A stretch of DNA of 64,000 nucleotides from Castellaniella denitrificans. GTDB lineage: Bacteria; Pseudomonadota; Gammaproteobacteria; Burkholderiales; Burkholderiaceae_B. The stretch lies in assembly GCF_027214045.1 (NCBI RefSeq), contig NZ_JAPWHE010000006.1:1-64000 (forward strand), in the 5' to 3' direction. Made by a program: the position numbers and the translations under genes. Positions within the stretch are counted from its first letter, which is position 1. Each line of letters opens with the position of its first letter. The notes under the pieces are model-generated. The model worked only from the letters and a program-made list of their open reading frames with translations, did no database searches and had not been told where the DNA came from. This document shows positions 1 to 7,417 of the stretch, one piece after another.

Positions 1-49
1 GGCGCTGAAGATGAAAACCCCGGCTGAGGCATTTGCATTAGCCGCCTGA
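1..49 (+). CDS. Possible C-terminal tail of a transposase-like gene (partial)
   Basis: An open frame enters from the left edge and stops with TGA at 47-49, leaving only about 15 codons ending KMKTPAEAFALAA. A Lys/Arg-rich stretch followed by a TPAE-F motif is typical of the extreme C-terminus of IS30-like and integrase-core transposases. That is a weak match on few residues. Nothing upstream is visible. The following 130 bases up to the VOC gene hold no recognisable gene. It could equally be the end of an unrelated gene. Confidence 0.3.
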   Translation, partial: ALKMKTPAEAFALAA

Positions 50-181
50 TCTGTGCAGGTTCTGATGGGTCAATACAATCATTCCAAAAAATCCAGGCGC
101 AATCAAAGGGCAGAAAAATATTAGAATGGGCGCGATCCCGCGTCAGGGAATGACGTTCCGCATCGATCAAACAGTCACGTG

Positions 182-586
182 ATGAAGCCAAATATCCACT
201 ATCAGTTCCACCATATGGGGATTCCGACCGAGCAGGTCCGTCCGGGAGAGATCTTCAGCGCCGCGGCAGGGATGTTCACGACCGACAATCCAGGGAAATT
301 CCGCATCCAATGGCACCGGTTTACTCCGGACTCTCCATTGCATCCATTGATACGAACCGTACCGCATCCCGCGTTCAAGGTGGAAAACCTGAAGGCCGCC
401 ATAGACGGGGAAGAAATTCTGCTTGGGCCTTATGAGCCCATCGATGGTTATTTCGTCGCCATGATCAATGATGGGGGTGCTCCAGTGGAGCTGATCCAGA
501 CGGATCTTTCCGATGAGCAGATCTGGGCGCGTGCAAAGAACGGCCAAGGTTCTCTGTATCGCAAGGCAAGTCTTGACGATCGCTAG
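182..586 (+). CDS. VOC (glyoxalase-fold) family protein
   Basis: This 134-residue protein has the vicinal-oxygen-chelate pattern: an early His pair (HHMGIPT, near residues 10-17), a central HPAFKVENL strand, and a late strand with GGAPVELIQT. The length suits a single two-module VOC domain. Family members are metal-dependent lyases, dioxygenases or resistance proteins. The substrate cannot be told from the sequence. An in-frame GTG lies directly before the chosen ATG. No clear ribosome site is seen before either. The gene runs into the following acetyltransferase with a short overlap, so the two may be transcribed together. Confidence 0.6.
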   Translation: MKPNIHYQFHHMGIPTEQVRPGEIFSAAAGMFTTDNPGKFRIQWHRFTPDSPLHPLIRTVPHPAFKVENLKAAIDGEEILLGPYEPIDGYFVAMINDGGAPVELIQTDLSDEQIWARAKNGQGSLYRKASLDDR

Positions 587-1115
587 CTCGCGCCTGGCGC
601 TTCGGCCATGGCAGGTTCCGGATCTGGACGACCTGCTTGCCTTGAATCGCGACCCCCGGGTGTCTCGCTGGCTGGGCGGGTCTTCTTTGGCCGATGCCTC
701 GGAAACTGCGTTGGTACGCTACAGGACCCAATTCCAGAGTAACGGATACGGTGTATTCCACATATCGGATCGCGCTGGACATTTTCTGGGCCTTGCCGGC
801 GTGCAACCTGTCCGCCAAGGGCTTCCCACGTTTCCCGGGACTGAAGTCGTGTGGCGGTTTCGCTCGGATTGTTGGGGGCGGGGATATGCGTTTGAGGCGA
901 TGACGGCCATTCTGGCGGGGATGCCGTCTCACGCGCCGAAAGATCTGATTGCCGCCATTTCTCGTCCCAATCTGCGGTCGGCCAAGTTGGCGGAACGGCT
1001 GGGATTTTGTCACCATCCAGAAGACGACTACCTCTATCCTGATGACGGTATCGATGCGGTCCTTCGTCCGCATCGGGTGTTCCGCCTGCGGAGCAATTCG
1101 CAGCGCGCCGCTTGA
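573..1115 (+). CDS. GNAT family N-acetyltransferase
   Basis: The protein resembles RimJ/RimL-type GNAT acetyltransferases. It opens with a SSRLALRPW strand, carries a loop with WRFRSDCWGRGYAFEA that fits the acetyl-CoA pyrophosphate-binding motif A (R-x-x-x-x-G-x-G/A), and ends with the ISRPNLRSAKLAERLGF helix typical of motif B. I chose a TTG at 573 because the conserved fold starts right there. An upstream start at 513 would add 20 residues that lie inside the VOC gene. The start therefore remains uncertain. The acceptor is unknown; members modify ribosomal proteins, small amines or antibiotics. Confidence 0.7.
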   Translation: MTIASSRLALRPWQVPDLDDLLALNRDPRVSRWLGGSSLADASETALVRYRTQFQSNGYGVFHISDRAGHFLGLAGVQPVRQGLPTFPGTEVVWRFRSDCWGRGYAFEAMTAILAGMPSHAPKDLIAAISRPNLRSAKLAERLGFCHHPEDDYLYPDDGIDAVLRPHRVFRLRSNSQRAA

Positions 1116-1125
1116 ACTTTTACTC

Positions 1126-1189
1126 GAATTTCAGGTATTTGACGCATATCTGATTAACAGATATATTGCATTTATCTGAATTTCAGGTA
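1126..1189 (+). promoter_or_regulatory. Candidate HipB operator region
   Basis: The region upstream of hipB holds a perfect inverted repeat at 1146-1164 (ATATCTG, 5-base spacer, CAGATAT). It is flanked by two direct copies of GAATTTCAGGTA at 1126-1137 and 1178-1189, starting 52 bases apart. HipB-type antitoxins autorepress by binding several palindromic sites before hipBA, so this is the natural operator. The second direct repeat ends six bases before the hipB ATG. Binding itself is inferred. Confidence 0.55.
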
Positions 1190-1195
1190 AACGCT

Positions 1196-1465
1196 ATGTC
1201 TTCGACATCACATCCGCTGGTCACCGCCGGCCAACTGGGGGCGATGCTCCAGGCCGCGCGCAAGGCGCGGGGGTGGACCCAGTCGGCCCTTGCCGGTCAT
1301 ATCGGCCTGAGCCAGTCACGGGTCTCTCATCTGGAACTCAATGCCCAAGAGATGAGTGTGGAGCAACTCCTTGCATGGTGCGCGGCGCTGGGCCTGGAGC
1401 TGGCCTTGGGGTCCCGGGGCGGCGCGGCAATGTCAGCGACGCCGACGTCGACACCGGATTGGTGA
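1196..1465 (+). CDS. hipB: HipB-like antitoxin, HTH XRE family
   Basis: This 89-residue protein carries one Cro/C1-type helix-turn-helix: GAMLQAARKARGWTQSALA followed by GLSQSRVSHLEL, roughly residues 14-52. This is the domain of HipB antitoxins, which bind DNA and neutralise HipA. An upstream in-frame start would place the operator repeat inside the gene, so the ATG at 1196 is preferred. The stop is separated from the next start by one base, the tight antitoxin-toxin coupling expected. A short Ser/Thr/Pro tail (MSATPTSTPDW) follows the DNA-binding domain. Autoregulation is likely given the palindrome directly upstream. Confidence 0.85.
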   Translation: MSSTSHPLVTAGQLGAMLQAARKARGWTQSALAGHIGLSQSRVSHLELNAQEMSVEQLLAWCAALGLELALGSRGGAAMSATPTSTPDW

Positions 1466-1466
1466 C

Positions 1467-2807
1467 ATGGGGCGCCGATCGCACAGCCGCAGCCTGTCCA
1501 TCTGGGCCAACGGCGTGCGTGTGGGCCGATGGACGATTCCGGCCCGCGGCGAAATGGAACTGCAATATGACGCGGATTGGCTTGCCGCCGCTATCGGCCG
1601 GCCTTTGTCCTTGTCGTTGCCTTTCAATCTGCAGAACTTGCCGGTCAGGGGAGAGAAGGTCGGCAATTATTTCGACAACCTGTTGCCGGACAGCGACGCG
1701 ATCCGCCGCCGTGTGGCCGAGCGATTCCGGACGGGCTCCACCGATCCGTTCGATTTGCTGAAGGCCATCGGGCGCGATTGCGTGGGCGCTGTTCAGATCC
1801 TGGAGGAGGACGAAGTGCCCGCCGGCTTCGACCGGGTCGAAGGCGTACCCCTGACCGAGGAGGATATCGAGCGGCACCTGATCGAAGCCGTTTCACCGCA
1901 GGCCTTCGCTGGAGGCCGAGACCCCGATGCGGACTTCCGCATCTCGCTGGCCGGTGCGCAGGAGAAGATGGCTTTCCTTTGGTGGGGCGGGCAATGGCTC
2001 GCGCCGCGCGGTGCCACACCGACGAGCCATATCTTCAAGCTCCCGCTCGGCCTGATGGGCGGGCGGCGAGCGGACTTCAGCACGTCCGTCGACAATGAAT
2101 GGCTGTGCTTGCGGCTGCTGAAAGCCTATGGCTTGCCCGTGGCGGACGCCCGCATCGCGACCTTTGGCCGGCAGCGCGTGCTGGTGGTGGAGCGCTTCGA
2201 CCGGCGCGTCGCACCCAATGGACAGTGGCTCATGCGTCTGCCGCAGGAGGACTTTTGCCAGGTCGAGGGTTGTCCGCCATGGCGTAAATACGAGAGCGAG
2301 GGCGGTCCGGGGCTCAAGGCGCTGTTCAGTACGGTGCGGCAATCCGTGGATGCCGAGGCCGACATGAAGACGCTGATGGCGGCCCAGGTGCTGTTCTGGT
2401 TATTGCACGCGCCCGATGGCCATGCCAAGAACTTCAGCATCCAGCTTTTGCCGCGCGGGCGGTTCCGACTGGCCCCGCTGTACGACGTGATGTCAGTCTA
2501 TCCGGTGTTAGGCAGCGGCCCGAACCAATGGTCGCCTCACGACATCAAGCTGGCCATGGCCTTGCATGGCAAGAACAGGCACTACGGGATCCAAGGGATT
2601 CAGCGAAGGCATTTCAACAGCACCGTGCAGAAGGTCGGCTATGCATCGACGGCAGAGCCGGTCATCGAGGAAATCCTTGCCCGGACTCCGGCGGCCATTG
2701 CCGAGGTGCAAGCCGATCTGCCTCAGGACTTCTCACCGCGTGTCCGCGATGCCATCCTGGGCGGGCTTGAGCAGGCGGCCCGGACACTGGACGGGATGGC
2801 GCCGTAA
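1467..2807 (+). CDS. hipA: HipA-like serine/threonine kinase toxin
   Basis: This 446-residue protein is a full-length HipA-family kinase; in E. coli HipA phosphorylates glutamyl-tRNA synthetase and causes dormancy. The N-terminal beta domain has NYFDNLLPDS. The flexible loop SLAGAQEKMAF contains Ser160, which corresponds to the autophosphorylated Ser150 of E. coli HipA. The catalytic loop HAPDGHAKNFS gives Asp317 and Asn322, and the metal-binding Asp340 sits in LYDVMS. All key residues are present, so the kinase should be active. The start at 1467 directly follows hipB. A longer frame reading back into hipB is Arg-rich and unlike the family. The target protein may differ from E. coli. Confidence 0.9.
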   Translation: MGRRSHSRSLSIWANGVRVGRWTIPARGEMELQYDADWLAAAIGRPLSLSLPFNLQNLPVRGEKVGNYFDNLLPDSDAIRRRVAERFRTGSTDPFDLLKAIGRDCVGAVQILEEDEVPAGFDRVEGVPLTEEDIERHLIEAVSPQAFAGGRDPDADFRISLAGAQEKMAFLWWGGQWLAPRGATPTSHIFKLPLGLMGGRRADFSTSVDNEWLCLRLLKAYGLPVADARIATFGRQRVLVVERFDRRVAPNGQWLMRLPQEDFCQVEGCPPWRKYESEGGPGLKALFSTVRQSVDAEADMKTLMAAQVLFWLLHAPDGHAKNFSIQLLPRGRFRLAPLYDVMSVYPVLGSGPNQWSPHDIKLAMALHGKNRHYGIQGIQRRHFNSTVQKVGYASTAEPVIEEILARTPAAIAEVQADLPQDFSPRVRDAILGGLEQAARTLDGMAP

Positions 2808-2818
2808 TCAGCGGATGG

Positions 2819-3538
2819 CTACCAGGGCAGGCGCTGGCCGTCGTAAGCCCAGAAGCCGCCGCTGTCTTGAGGCTGCAAGCCGTCGATCACCGCCAACAGG
2901 TCGCGCGCGGCGTCGCGGGCGGGCCGCTTGGCCTTTGCACCCCGAAACGGAGCCGAAAGGGCCGACTCCACGGTGCCCGGGTGCAGTGCCGCGATCACCG
3001 ACAGGGGATGGGTACGGGCCAGTTCGATGGCTGCGGTCTTCACCACCATGTTCAGCGCCGCCTTGGAGGCGCGGTAGCTGTACCAGCCGCCGAGGCGGTT
3101 GTCGCCAATGCTGCCGACCTTGGCGGAAAGCACGGCCAGCACGCTGCGCTCGCCGCGCGCCAGTTGGGGGGCGAAGTGCGCCATCGTCAGGGCCGGCCCG
3201 ATGGTGTTGATGGCAAAGCTGGCCGCCATGTGCTCCGGGTCCAGGTCGGCCAGGCGTTTTTCGGGCGTACCCGTGGGACCTTGCAGCATGCCGGTGGCAA
3301 GCAGCAGCAGGTTCCACGGGCCTTGTGATCGCAACGCGTGCGCCGCCTCGGCAATGCTGGCCGGGGCGTCGAAGTCCACCGCTGGCGTGCTGGCGCGTCC
3401 CAGCACCAGTACTTTGCCGCAGCATGGGTCTTCCCGAAGCTGGGCGGCGAGGGCGGCGCCAATGGCGCCGGAGGCGCCCAGAACCAGCGCGCGATAGCCG
3501 GGTGGGAAAGAGTGCATGTCGTGTCCATTGGGGCGCAT
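2819..3538 (-). CDS. Short-chain dehydrogenase/reductase (C-factor-like)
   Basis: This 239-residue protein is a classical SDR: the cofactor loop is LGASGAIGAALA near the N-terminus, the structural NNAG-type motif is replaced by LLATGML, and the catalytic pair is WYSYRASKAALN (YxxxK). It ends with GGFWAYDGQRLPW, typical of the C-signal/CsgA-like SDRs often found beside photolyases. It starts three bases after the iron-sulfur photolyase stops, so they are very likely one operon. An alternative ATG at 3517 would remove seven residues. The substrate is unknown; linkage to photolyases suggests a role in a light or oxidative response, which is inference. Confidence 0.75.
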   Translation of the reverse strand: MRPNGHDMHSFPPGYRALVLGASGAIGAALAAQLREDPCCGKVLVLGRASTPAVDFDAPASIAEAAHALRSQGPWNLLLLATGMLQGPTGTPEKRLADLDPEHMAASFAINTIGPALTMAHFAPQLARGERSVLAVLSAKVGSIGDNRLGGWYSYRASKAALNMVVKTAAIELARTHPLSVIAALHPGTVESALSAPFRGAKAKRPARDAARDLLAVIDGLQPQDSGGFWAYDGQRLPW

Positions 3539-3541
3539 GGG

Positions 3542-5098
3542 TCAGAGGGTGTCCAGCCGTTCGCGCAACTGTCCGGCCTGTGCGCGCAGGGCTTCGCGCT
3601 GCGACTCGGGCATTTTGCGCAGTTGACGGTACATCAGCGCCAGGCGCGGGTTGCTGGCAAGCGCTGGCTCGTGGCGCTCAAAAAAATCCCAGTACAGGGC
3701 GTTGAAAGGGCAGGCGCGCGCGCCGGTCTTTTGTCTGGGATCGTAGGTGCAACCCTGGCAGTAGTCGCCCATGCGCTGCAGGTAGGCCGCGCTGCTGACA
3801 TAAGGCTTGGTGGCAATCACGCCGCCGTCGGCGCGCTGGCTCATGCCAAGGGTATTGGGCAGTTCCACCCATTCGAAGGCATCGATGTAGATGCCCAGGT
3901 ACCAGCGGTGCAACGCCTGCGGCTCCAGTCCGGCGAGCAGCGCGAAATTGCCGATCACCATCAGCCGCTGAATGTGGTGCGCATGCGCCGTTCTCAGCGA
4001 CTGCGTGATGGCCAGGCGCAGGCAGCGCATGTGGGTGTCCCCGGTCCAGAACCAGCGCGGCAGCGGGGCGTGATGGCCCAGCGCGTTGTGCGACGCGTAG
4101 CCGGGCATGTGCGACCAGTAGATGCCGCGCATGTATTCTCGCCAGCCGATGATCTGGCGCACAAAGCCTTCCACGGCGGCCAGCGGCGCCCGGCCGGCGC
4201 GCCAGGCGGCTTCGGCGCGCCGCACCACTTCCAGGGGGTGCAGCATCTTCAGGTTGAGCGCGAACGACAGCAGCGAATGGAACAGGCGCGGCGCCTCGGC
4301 CGCCAGCGCATCTTCGTAGTCGCCAAAATGCGGCAGCGCCGTGTGGATGAAGGCGTCCAGACAGTCCAGGGCTTCGCTGCGGTTCAGAGGCCAGCGCAGC
4401 GCGACGGCTTGCGGGTCGCCAAAGCTGCGCACCCCCTCGCGCCGGACCATGTCCCACAGATCGCCATGATCATGCCGGGGGCGCCAGTCCGCTGGCTCGG
4501 GAGGGGTGCCGGGCCAGCGCTTGCGATTGTCGCGGTCAAAATTCCACTGCCCGCCGGCCGGGGCGCCGTCGGCGTCGAGCAACAGCTTCCAGCGGCGGCG
4601 CATGTGGCGGTAAAAGTGCTCCATCAACCACTGCTTGCGCCGGCCCATCAGCGAGGCAAGGTCGCCGCGCCGGGTCAGAAAATGCTCACTGTCGACCACG
4701 GCCCATTCCAGTGGCTGGGCGGCGCCCCAGGCCCGCAGTTGGGCATCGAGCCGCCACTCGTCGGGTTGCTGCCATTCGATGCGCCGGGCGCCGTATTGAG
4801 CGGCCAGTCCGGCCAGGTTGCCTTCGATAGACTGACGGTTGCCGACGTCATCCAGCGTCACATAACGCACGCGATGGCCTTCCGCGCGCAGGTGACGCGC
4901 GAAATCGCGCATGGCGGCGAAGATGGCGAGGATTTTCTGCGCGTGGTGCAGCACATAATCGGTCTCCTGGCGCACCTCCATCAACACATGGACCACCTGC
5001 GCGTCCGTCTGGGAAAACCAGCTGTGGCGGGGGTTGAGCTGGTCGCCCAGGACCAGGCGCAGGGTGTGGGCGTGAGCGGGTGTGGCCGGGGCGTTCAC
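3542..5098 (-). CDS. Iron-sulfur photolyase/cryptochrome (FeS-BCP, PhrB/CryB class)
   Basis: This 518-residue flavoprotein belongs to the bacterial (6-4) photolyase group, which repairs UV lesions with light and binds FAD, a lumazine-type antenna and a [4Fe-4S] cluster. It begins with LRLVLGDQLNPRHSW, the family N-terminus. Four cysteines, 359, 447, 450 and 463, have exactly the spacing of the cluster ligands in Agrobacterium PhrB. The C-terminal CxxC segment reads CQGCTYDPRQKTGARACPF. The GTG start at 5098 fits the family length and overlaps the stop of the upstream stump (GTGA), suggesting translational coupling. A much longer frame upstream is open but crosses the small DUF2256 gene and is rejected. 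Confidence 0.9.
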   Translation of the reverse strand: MNAPATPAHAHTLRLVLGDQLNPRHSWFSQTDAQVVHVLMEVRQETDYVLHHAQKILAIFAAMRDFARHLRAEGHRVRYVTLDDVGNRQSIEGNLAGLAAQYGARRIEWQQPDEWRLDAQLRAWGAAQPLEWAVVDSEHFLTRRGDLASLMGRRKQWLMEHFYRHMRRRWKLLLDADGAPAGGQWNFDRDNRKRWPGTPPEPADWRPRHDHGDLWDMVRREGVRSFGDPQAVALRWPLNRSEALDCLDAFIHTALPHFGDYEDALAAEAPRLFHSLLSFALNLKMLHPLEVVRRAEAAWRAGRAPLAAVEGFVRQIIGWREYMRGIYWSHMPGYASHNALGHHAPLPRWFWTGDTHMRCLRLAITQSLRTAHAHHIQRLMVIGNFALLAGLEPQALHRWYLGIYIDAFEWVELPNTLGMSQRADGGVIATKPYVSSAAYLQRMGDYCQGCTYDPRQKTGARACPFNALYWDFFERHEPALASNPRLALMYRQLRKMPESQREALRAQAGQLRERLDTL

Positions 5099-5208
5099 GC
5101 CGTGCTCCCCGGACGTCGATAGGCGCCGCCCGGCGCGCAGTCGGCCCTCAGCGCGGACCGGTCGTGCAGGCGCAGGTCGTTGCGCAACCCGAGCAGCACC
5201 GTGCTCAT
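5095..5208 (-). pseudogene. 37-codon N-terminal remnant of a photolyase/cryptochrome
   Basis: This short frame encodes MSTVLLGLRNDLRLHDRSAL and then loses all similarity, stopping after 37 residues. The opening matches the first strand-loop-helix of DASH-type cryptochromes and class I photolyases (consensus VLLWFRNDLRLHDN-AL). The rest of the domain, more than 400 residues, is missing. Its ATG overlaps the DUF2256 stop (ATGA) and its TGA overlaps the GTG of the iron-sulfur photolyase (GTGA), so the operon stays translationally coupled through it. I read it as the scar of an in-frame internal deletion of a former third photolyase. A retained coupling peptide is the alternative. Confidence 0.65.
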
Positions 5209-5363
5209 GTCCGCTGTCCCCCGGGTTGCGGTCGGGCGCGTTCACGGCGGCAACGCTCGGAGCAGTACTTGACCTCGTCCCAGACCTTGGACCATTTTTT
5301 ACGCCATGCCATCGGGCGCTCGCAACAGGCACAAAGCTTGGTCGGGAGATCGCTTTTTCGCAC
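5205..5363 (-). CDS. DUF2256 family zinc-ribbon protein
   Basis: This 52-residue protein is easy to miss because of its size. It reads from a GTG through LCACCERPMAWRKKWSKVW to EVKYCSERCRRERARP, matching the DUF2256 family (C-x2-C, WRKKW, W-D-x-V-x-YC-S-x-x-C). Cys11, Cys14, Cys34 and Cys38 probably bind zinc. The family has no known biochemical function but is usually found next to photolyase or cryptochrome genes, as here. It lies 33 bases after the class I photolyase and overlaps the next small frame by four bases. The start is uncertain since no ribosome site is obvious, but the conserved core is unaffected. Confidence 0.8.
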   Translation of the reverse strand: MRKSDLPTKLCACCERPMAWRKKWSKVWDEVKYCSERCRRERARPQPGGQRT

Positions 5364-5396
5364 ACCAGTCCACTGAAAAAATCCAGGCGCTTCTGT

Positions 5397-6950
5397 TTAC
5401 AGATCCAGGCAACCTTGCAAGGGCGCCGATGCCTTGCGTCGGTTGGTTCGATTGCGCGGAGTGGCGCCACGGCGCGAGCCGTGTTTTTCCACGATCGCCG
5501 CCTTGGCCGCACGCACGGTTTCTTGGGCGCGCAGCGCGTGCATGCGCGCCTTGGCGGCTTTGGTGGCGCTGGTCAGGTCGACCAGGGGAGCCGGAATGTC
5601 CCGCCCCACGTTCACACCGTAGCGCGCTTGCACATCGGGCGGCATGCGCCAGGGTTCGAACAGCCAGGCGTCGGGCACGCGCCGCAGCGCCGGCACCCAG
5701 CGGCGCACGAACAGGCCCCTAGGGTCATGATCCTGCGCCTGCTTGACCGGGTTGTAGACGCGGGGGGCGTTGATGCCGGTGGTGCCAGCCTGCATTTGCA
5801 TCTGGCTCCAGTGGATGCCGGGTTCGTAGTCCAGGAACTGCCGCGCCAGCCACAGTCCGACCGGGCGCCAATGCAGCCATAGCGGATAAGCGGCCACTGA
5901 CACCAGCATGGCGCGCATGCGGAAGTTGATCCAGCCGGTCTCGCGCAGCATGGCCACGCACGCGTCCACCATGGGCCAGCCGGTCTGGCCCGCTTGCAGG
6001 GCTTCGAAGTAGGCGGGGTTCCATTCATCTTCGCGCAGTCCGTCGTAGCCCCGGTGCAGGTTGCGCCACTCCAGCCCGGGCTCGGATTCGAGCTTCTGGA
6101 TGAAGTGGCAGTGCCAGTGCATCCGGCTCATGAAGGCCGTCAGGCCCTGGCGCAGGCGTCGTGCCTGCGGGTCGTCCATGGCTTTGAGCAGTCTCTGTTG
6201 CCGTTGGGTGGCCTGTACCACTTCACGCATTCCCAGGCTGCCCGACGCCAGATACGGCGACAGGCGCGAGCACGCGGCGGGCGCTGTCAGCGGCGATGAA
6301 ATGCCGCCCCGGTACGAAGCCCCGCGTGCCTCCAGGAAATCGTGCAGCACCCGCATCCCTGTCGTTCGCCCGCCGCGTTGGCGCAGGGGGGGATCGTGCC
6401 TGTCGGCCAGCCCCACCGCCTCGGGCGCCGGCCAGGCGTCGCGCCATGGCAGGGAAACGGATTGCAGGCTGGCTGGCGGCGGCGCCGGCAGACATGGTGC
6501 CTGCATGTGCGCCTGCCACAGGCTGTGCCAGCGATCGCGCGAACGCAGGCGGCGCACGACGCCGTGTTGCGGCCACTCCCGCCATTCCACACCTTGCCGG
6601 ATGCACCAGCGGGCAACAGCGAGGTCGCGGGTATAGGTGGCACCGTTGCCGGTTTCCTCGTGCGACACCAGACGGGCGAAGGGCCGCAGCGCGTGCAGCC
6701 TGGCCAGCACCTCGGACGCCTCGCCCACGGCCAGTTGGAGCGGCGCGCCGCATGTGCGCAGTTGCTGTGCCAGGTCGCGCAGGCTTTCACGCAGAAACTG
6801 GAAGTGCCGCAGGGCGCTGTCCGGCTGCGCCCACAGGCTGGGTTCAAGCACGTACAGGCACAATACCGGCCCATGCGCGGCCGCGTCCAGCAGGGGCGCA
6901 TGGTCGTGTACCCGCAGGTCGCGCTTGAACCAGACGACGGTGTAGGCCAT
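5397..6950 (-). CDS. phr: Class I deoxyribodipyrimidine photolyase / cryptochrome-like
   Basis: This 517-residue protein has the N-terminal antenna domain (VVWFKRDLRVHDHAPL) and the C-terminal FAD domain with SRLSPYLASGSLGMREV, LESEPGLEWRN, GQTGWPMVDA, WINFRMRAM and the FLDYEPGIHWSQMQMQAGTTG-like FAD segment, all typical of light-driven cyclobutane dimer repair. A basic, Arg/Lys-rich tail of about 50 residues follows the FAD domain and is longer than in E. coli Phr. It is the first gene of the minus-strand light-repair cluster and is preceded by a repeated palindromic element at 7009-7037. Whether it is a repair enzyme or a photoreceptor cannot be settled from sequence alone. Confidence 0.88.
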   Translation of the reverse strand: MAYTVVWFKRDLRVHDHAPLLDAAAHGPVLCLYVLEPSLWAQPDSALRHFQFLRESLRDLAQQLRTCGAPLQLAVGEASEVLARLHALRPFARLVSHEETGNGATYTRDLAVARWCIRQGVEWREWPQHGVVRRLRSRDRWHSLWQAHMQAPCLPAPPPASLQSVSLPWRDAWPAPEAVGLADRHDPPLRQRGGRTTGMRVLHDFLEARGASYRGGISSPLTAPAACSRLSPYLASGSLGMREVVQATQRQQRLLKAMDDPQARRLRQGLTAFMSRMHWHCHFIQKLESEPGLEWRNLHRGYDGLREDEWNPAYFEALQAGQTGWPMVDACVAMLRETGWINFRMRAMLVSVAAYPLWLHWRPVGLWLARQFLDYEPGIHWSQMQMQAGTTGINAPRVYNPVKQAQDHDPRGLFVRRWVPALRRVPDAWLFEPWRMPPDVQARYGVNVGRDIPAPLVDLTSATKAAKARMHALRAQETVRAAKAAIVEKHGSRRGATPRNRTNRRKASAPLQGCLDL

Positions 6951-7008
6951 GGCCAGTTGAATTCAGTGGGTGCCAGAGAATGCTTGACGGAAAGGTCCGG
7001 TGAATTAA

Positions 7009-7037
7009 TTGTCTAGTACAAAAATTATTTTGTCTAG
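7009..7037 (-). promoter_or_regulatory. Candidate operator/promoter of the photolyase cluster
   Basis: Two copies of TTGTCTAG (TAGACAA-type on the coding strand) lie exactly 21 bases apart, two helical turns, at 7009-7016 and 7030-7037. Between them is an inverted repeat ACAAAA-ATTA-TTTTGT (7018-7033). On the minus strand TAGACA and GACAAT are 17 bases apart, a plausible weak -35/-10 pair. This is the layout of a repressor site over a promoter. LitR/CarH-type light-sensing MerR regulators often control such genes, but this binding is only inferred. Confidence 0.4.
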
Positions 7038-7071
7038 CCAAGGCGCCGACGGAACGGCGCAGTCAGGTTTC

Positions 7072-7389
7072 TCAGCGTGGCTGAAAGGCGATGATGCCCA
7101 TGCCCGCCAAGGCCACGGCGCCTCCCGTCAGGTCCCAGCTTGTCGGGCGGATGCCGTCCACTGCCCATAGCCACAGGATCGCCGTGGTGATGTACACCCC
7201 GCCGTATGCGGCGTATACGCGGCCGGATGCCGCATCGTGCAGCGTCAGCAGCCACGCGAATGCCGCCAGGCTCGCGACGGCGGGAATCAGCAGCCACGCC
7301 GATCCATTGTGTTTGAGCCAGAGCCATGGCAGATAACAGCCGACGATTTCGGCCAATGCCGTCATGAAATAGAGGCCAAGGGTTTTCAT
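7072..7389 (-). CDS. ynfA: YnfA family (UPF0060) membrane protein
   Basis: This 105-residue protein has four predicted membrane helices and the UPF0060 signatures [32 protein letters not shown] and a C-terminal [13 protein letters not shown]. The family is related to small multidrug resistance transporters, and some members export toxic compounds, but the physiological role is not settled. The ATG at 7389 gives exactly the family length; upstream codons in frame are unrelated. It lies 28 bases downstream of the dbpA stop on the same strand, so the two may share a transcript. Confidence 0.88.
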   Translation of the reverse strand: MKTLGLYFMTALAEIVGCYLPWLWLKHNGSAWLLIPAVASLAAFAWLLTLHDAASGRVYAAYGGVYITTAILWLWAVDGIRPTSWDLTGGAVALAGMGIIAFQPR

Positions 7390-7417
7390 GTTGCCGGATG
7401 TGTTGTGCGCGCCCGGT

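Noticed and set aside
3338-5122. A long plus-strand frame opposite the iron-sulfur photolyase
   Set aside because: It is a low-complexity shadow, and the minus strand carries conserved FAD and iron-sulfur motifs.
5099-5512. A 138-residue N-terminal extension of the iron-sulfur photolyase
   Set aside because: The translation is unlike the family and overlaps DUF2256 in another frame; the GTG at 5098 gives the usual length.
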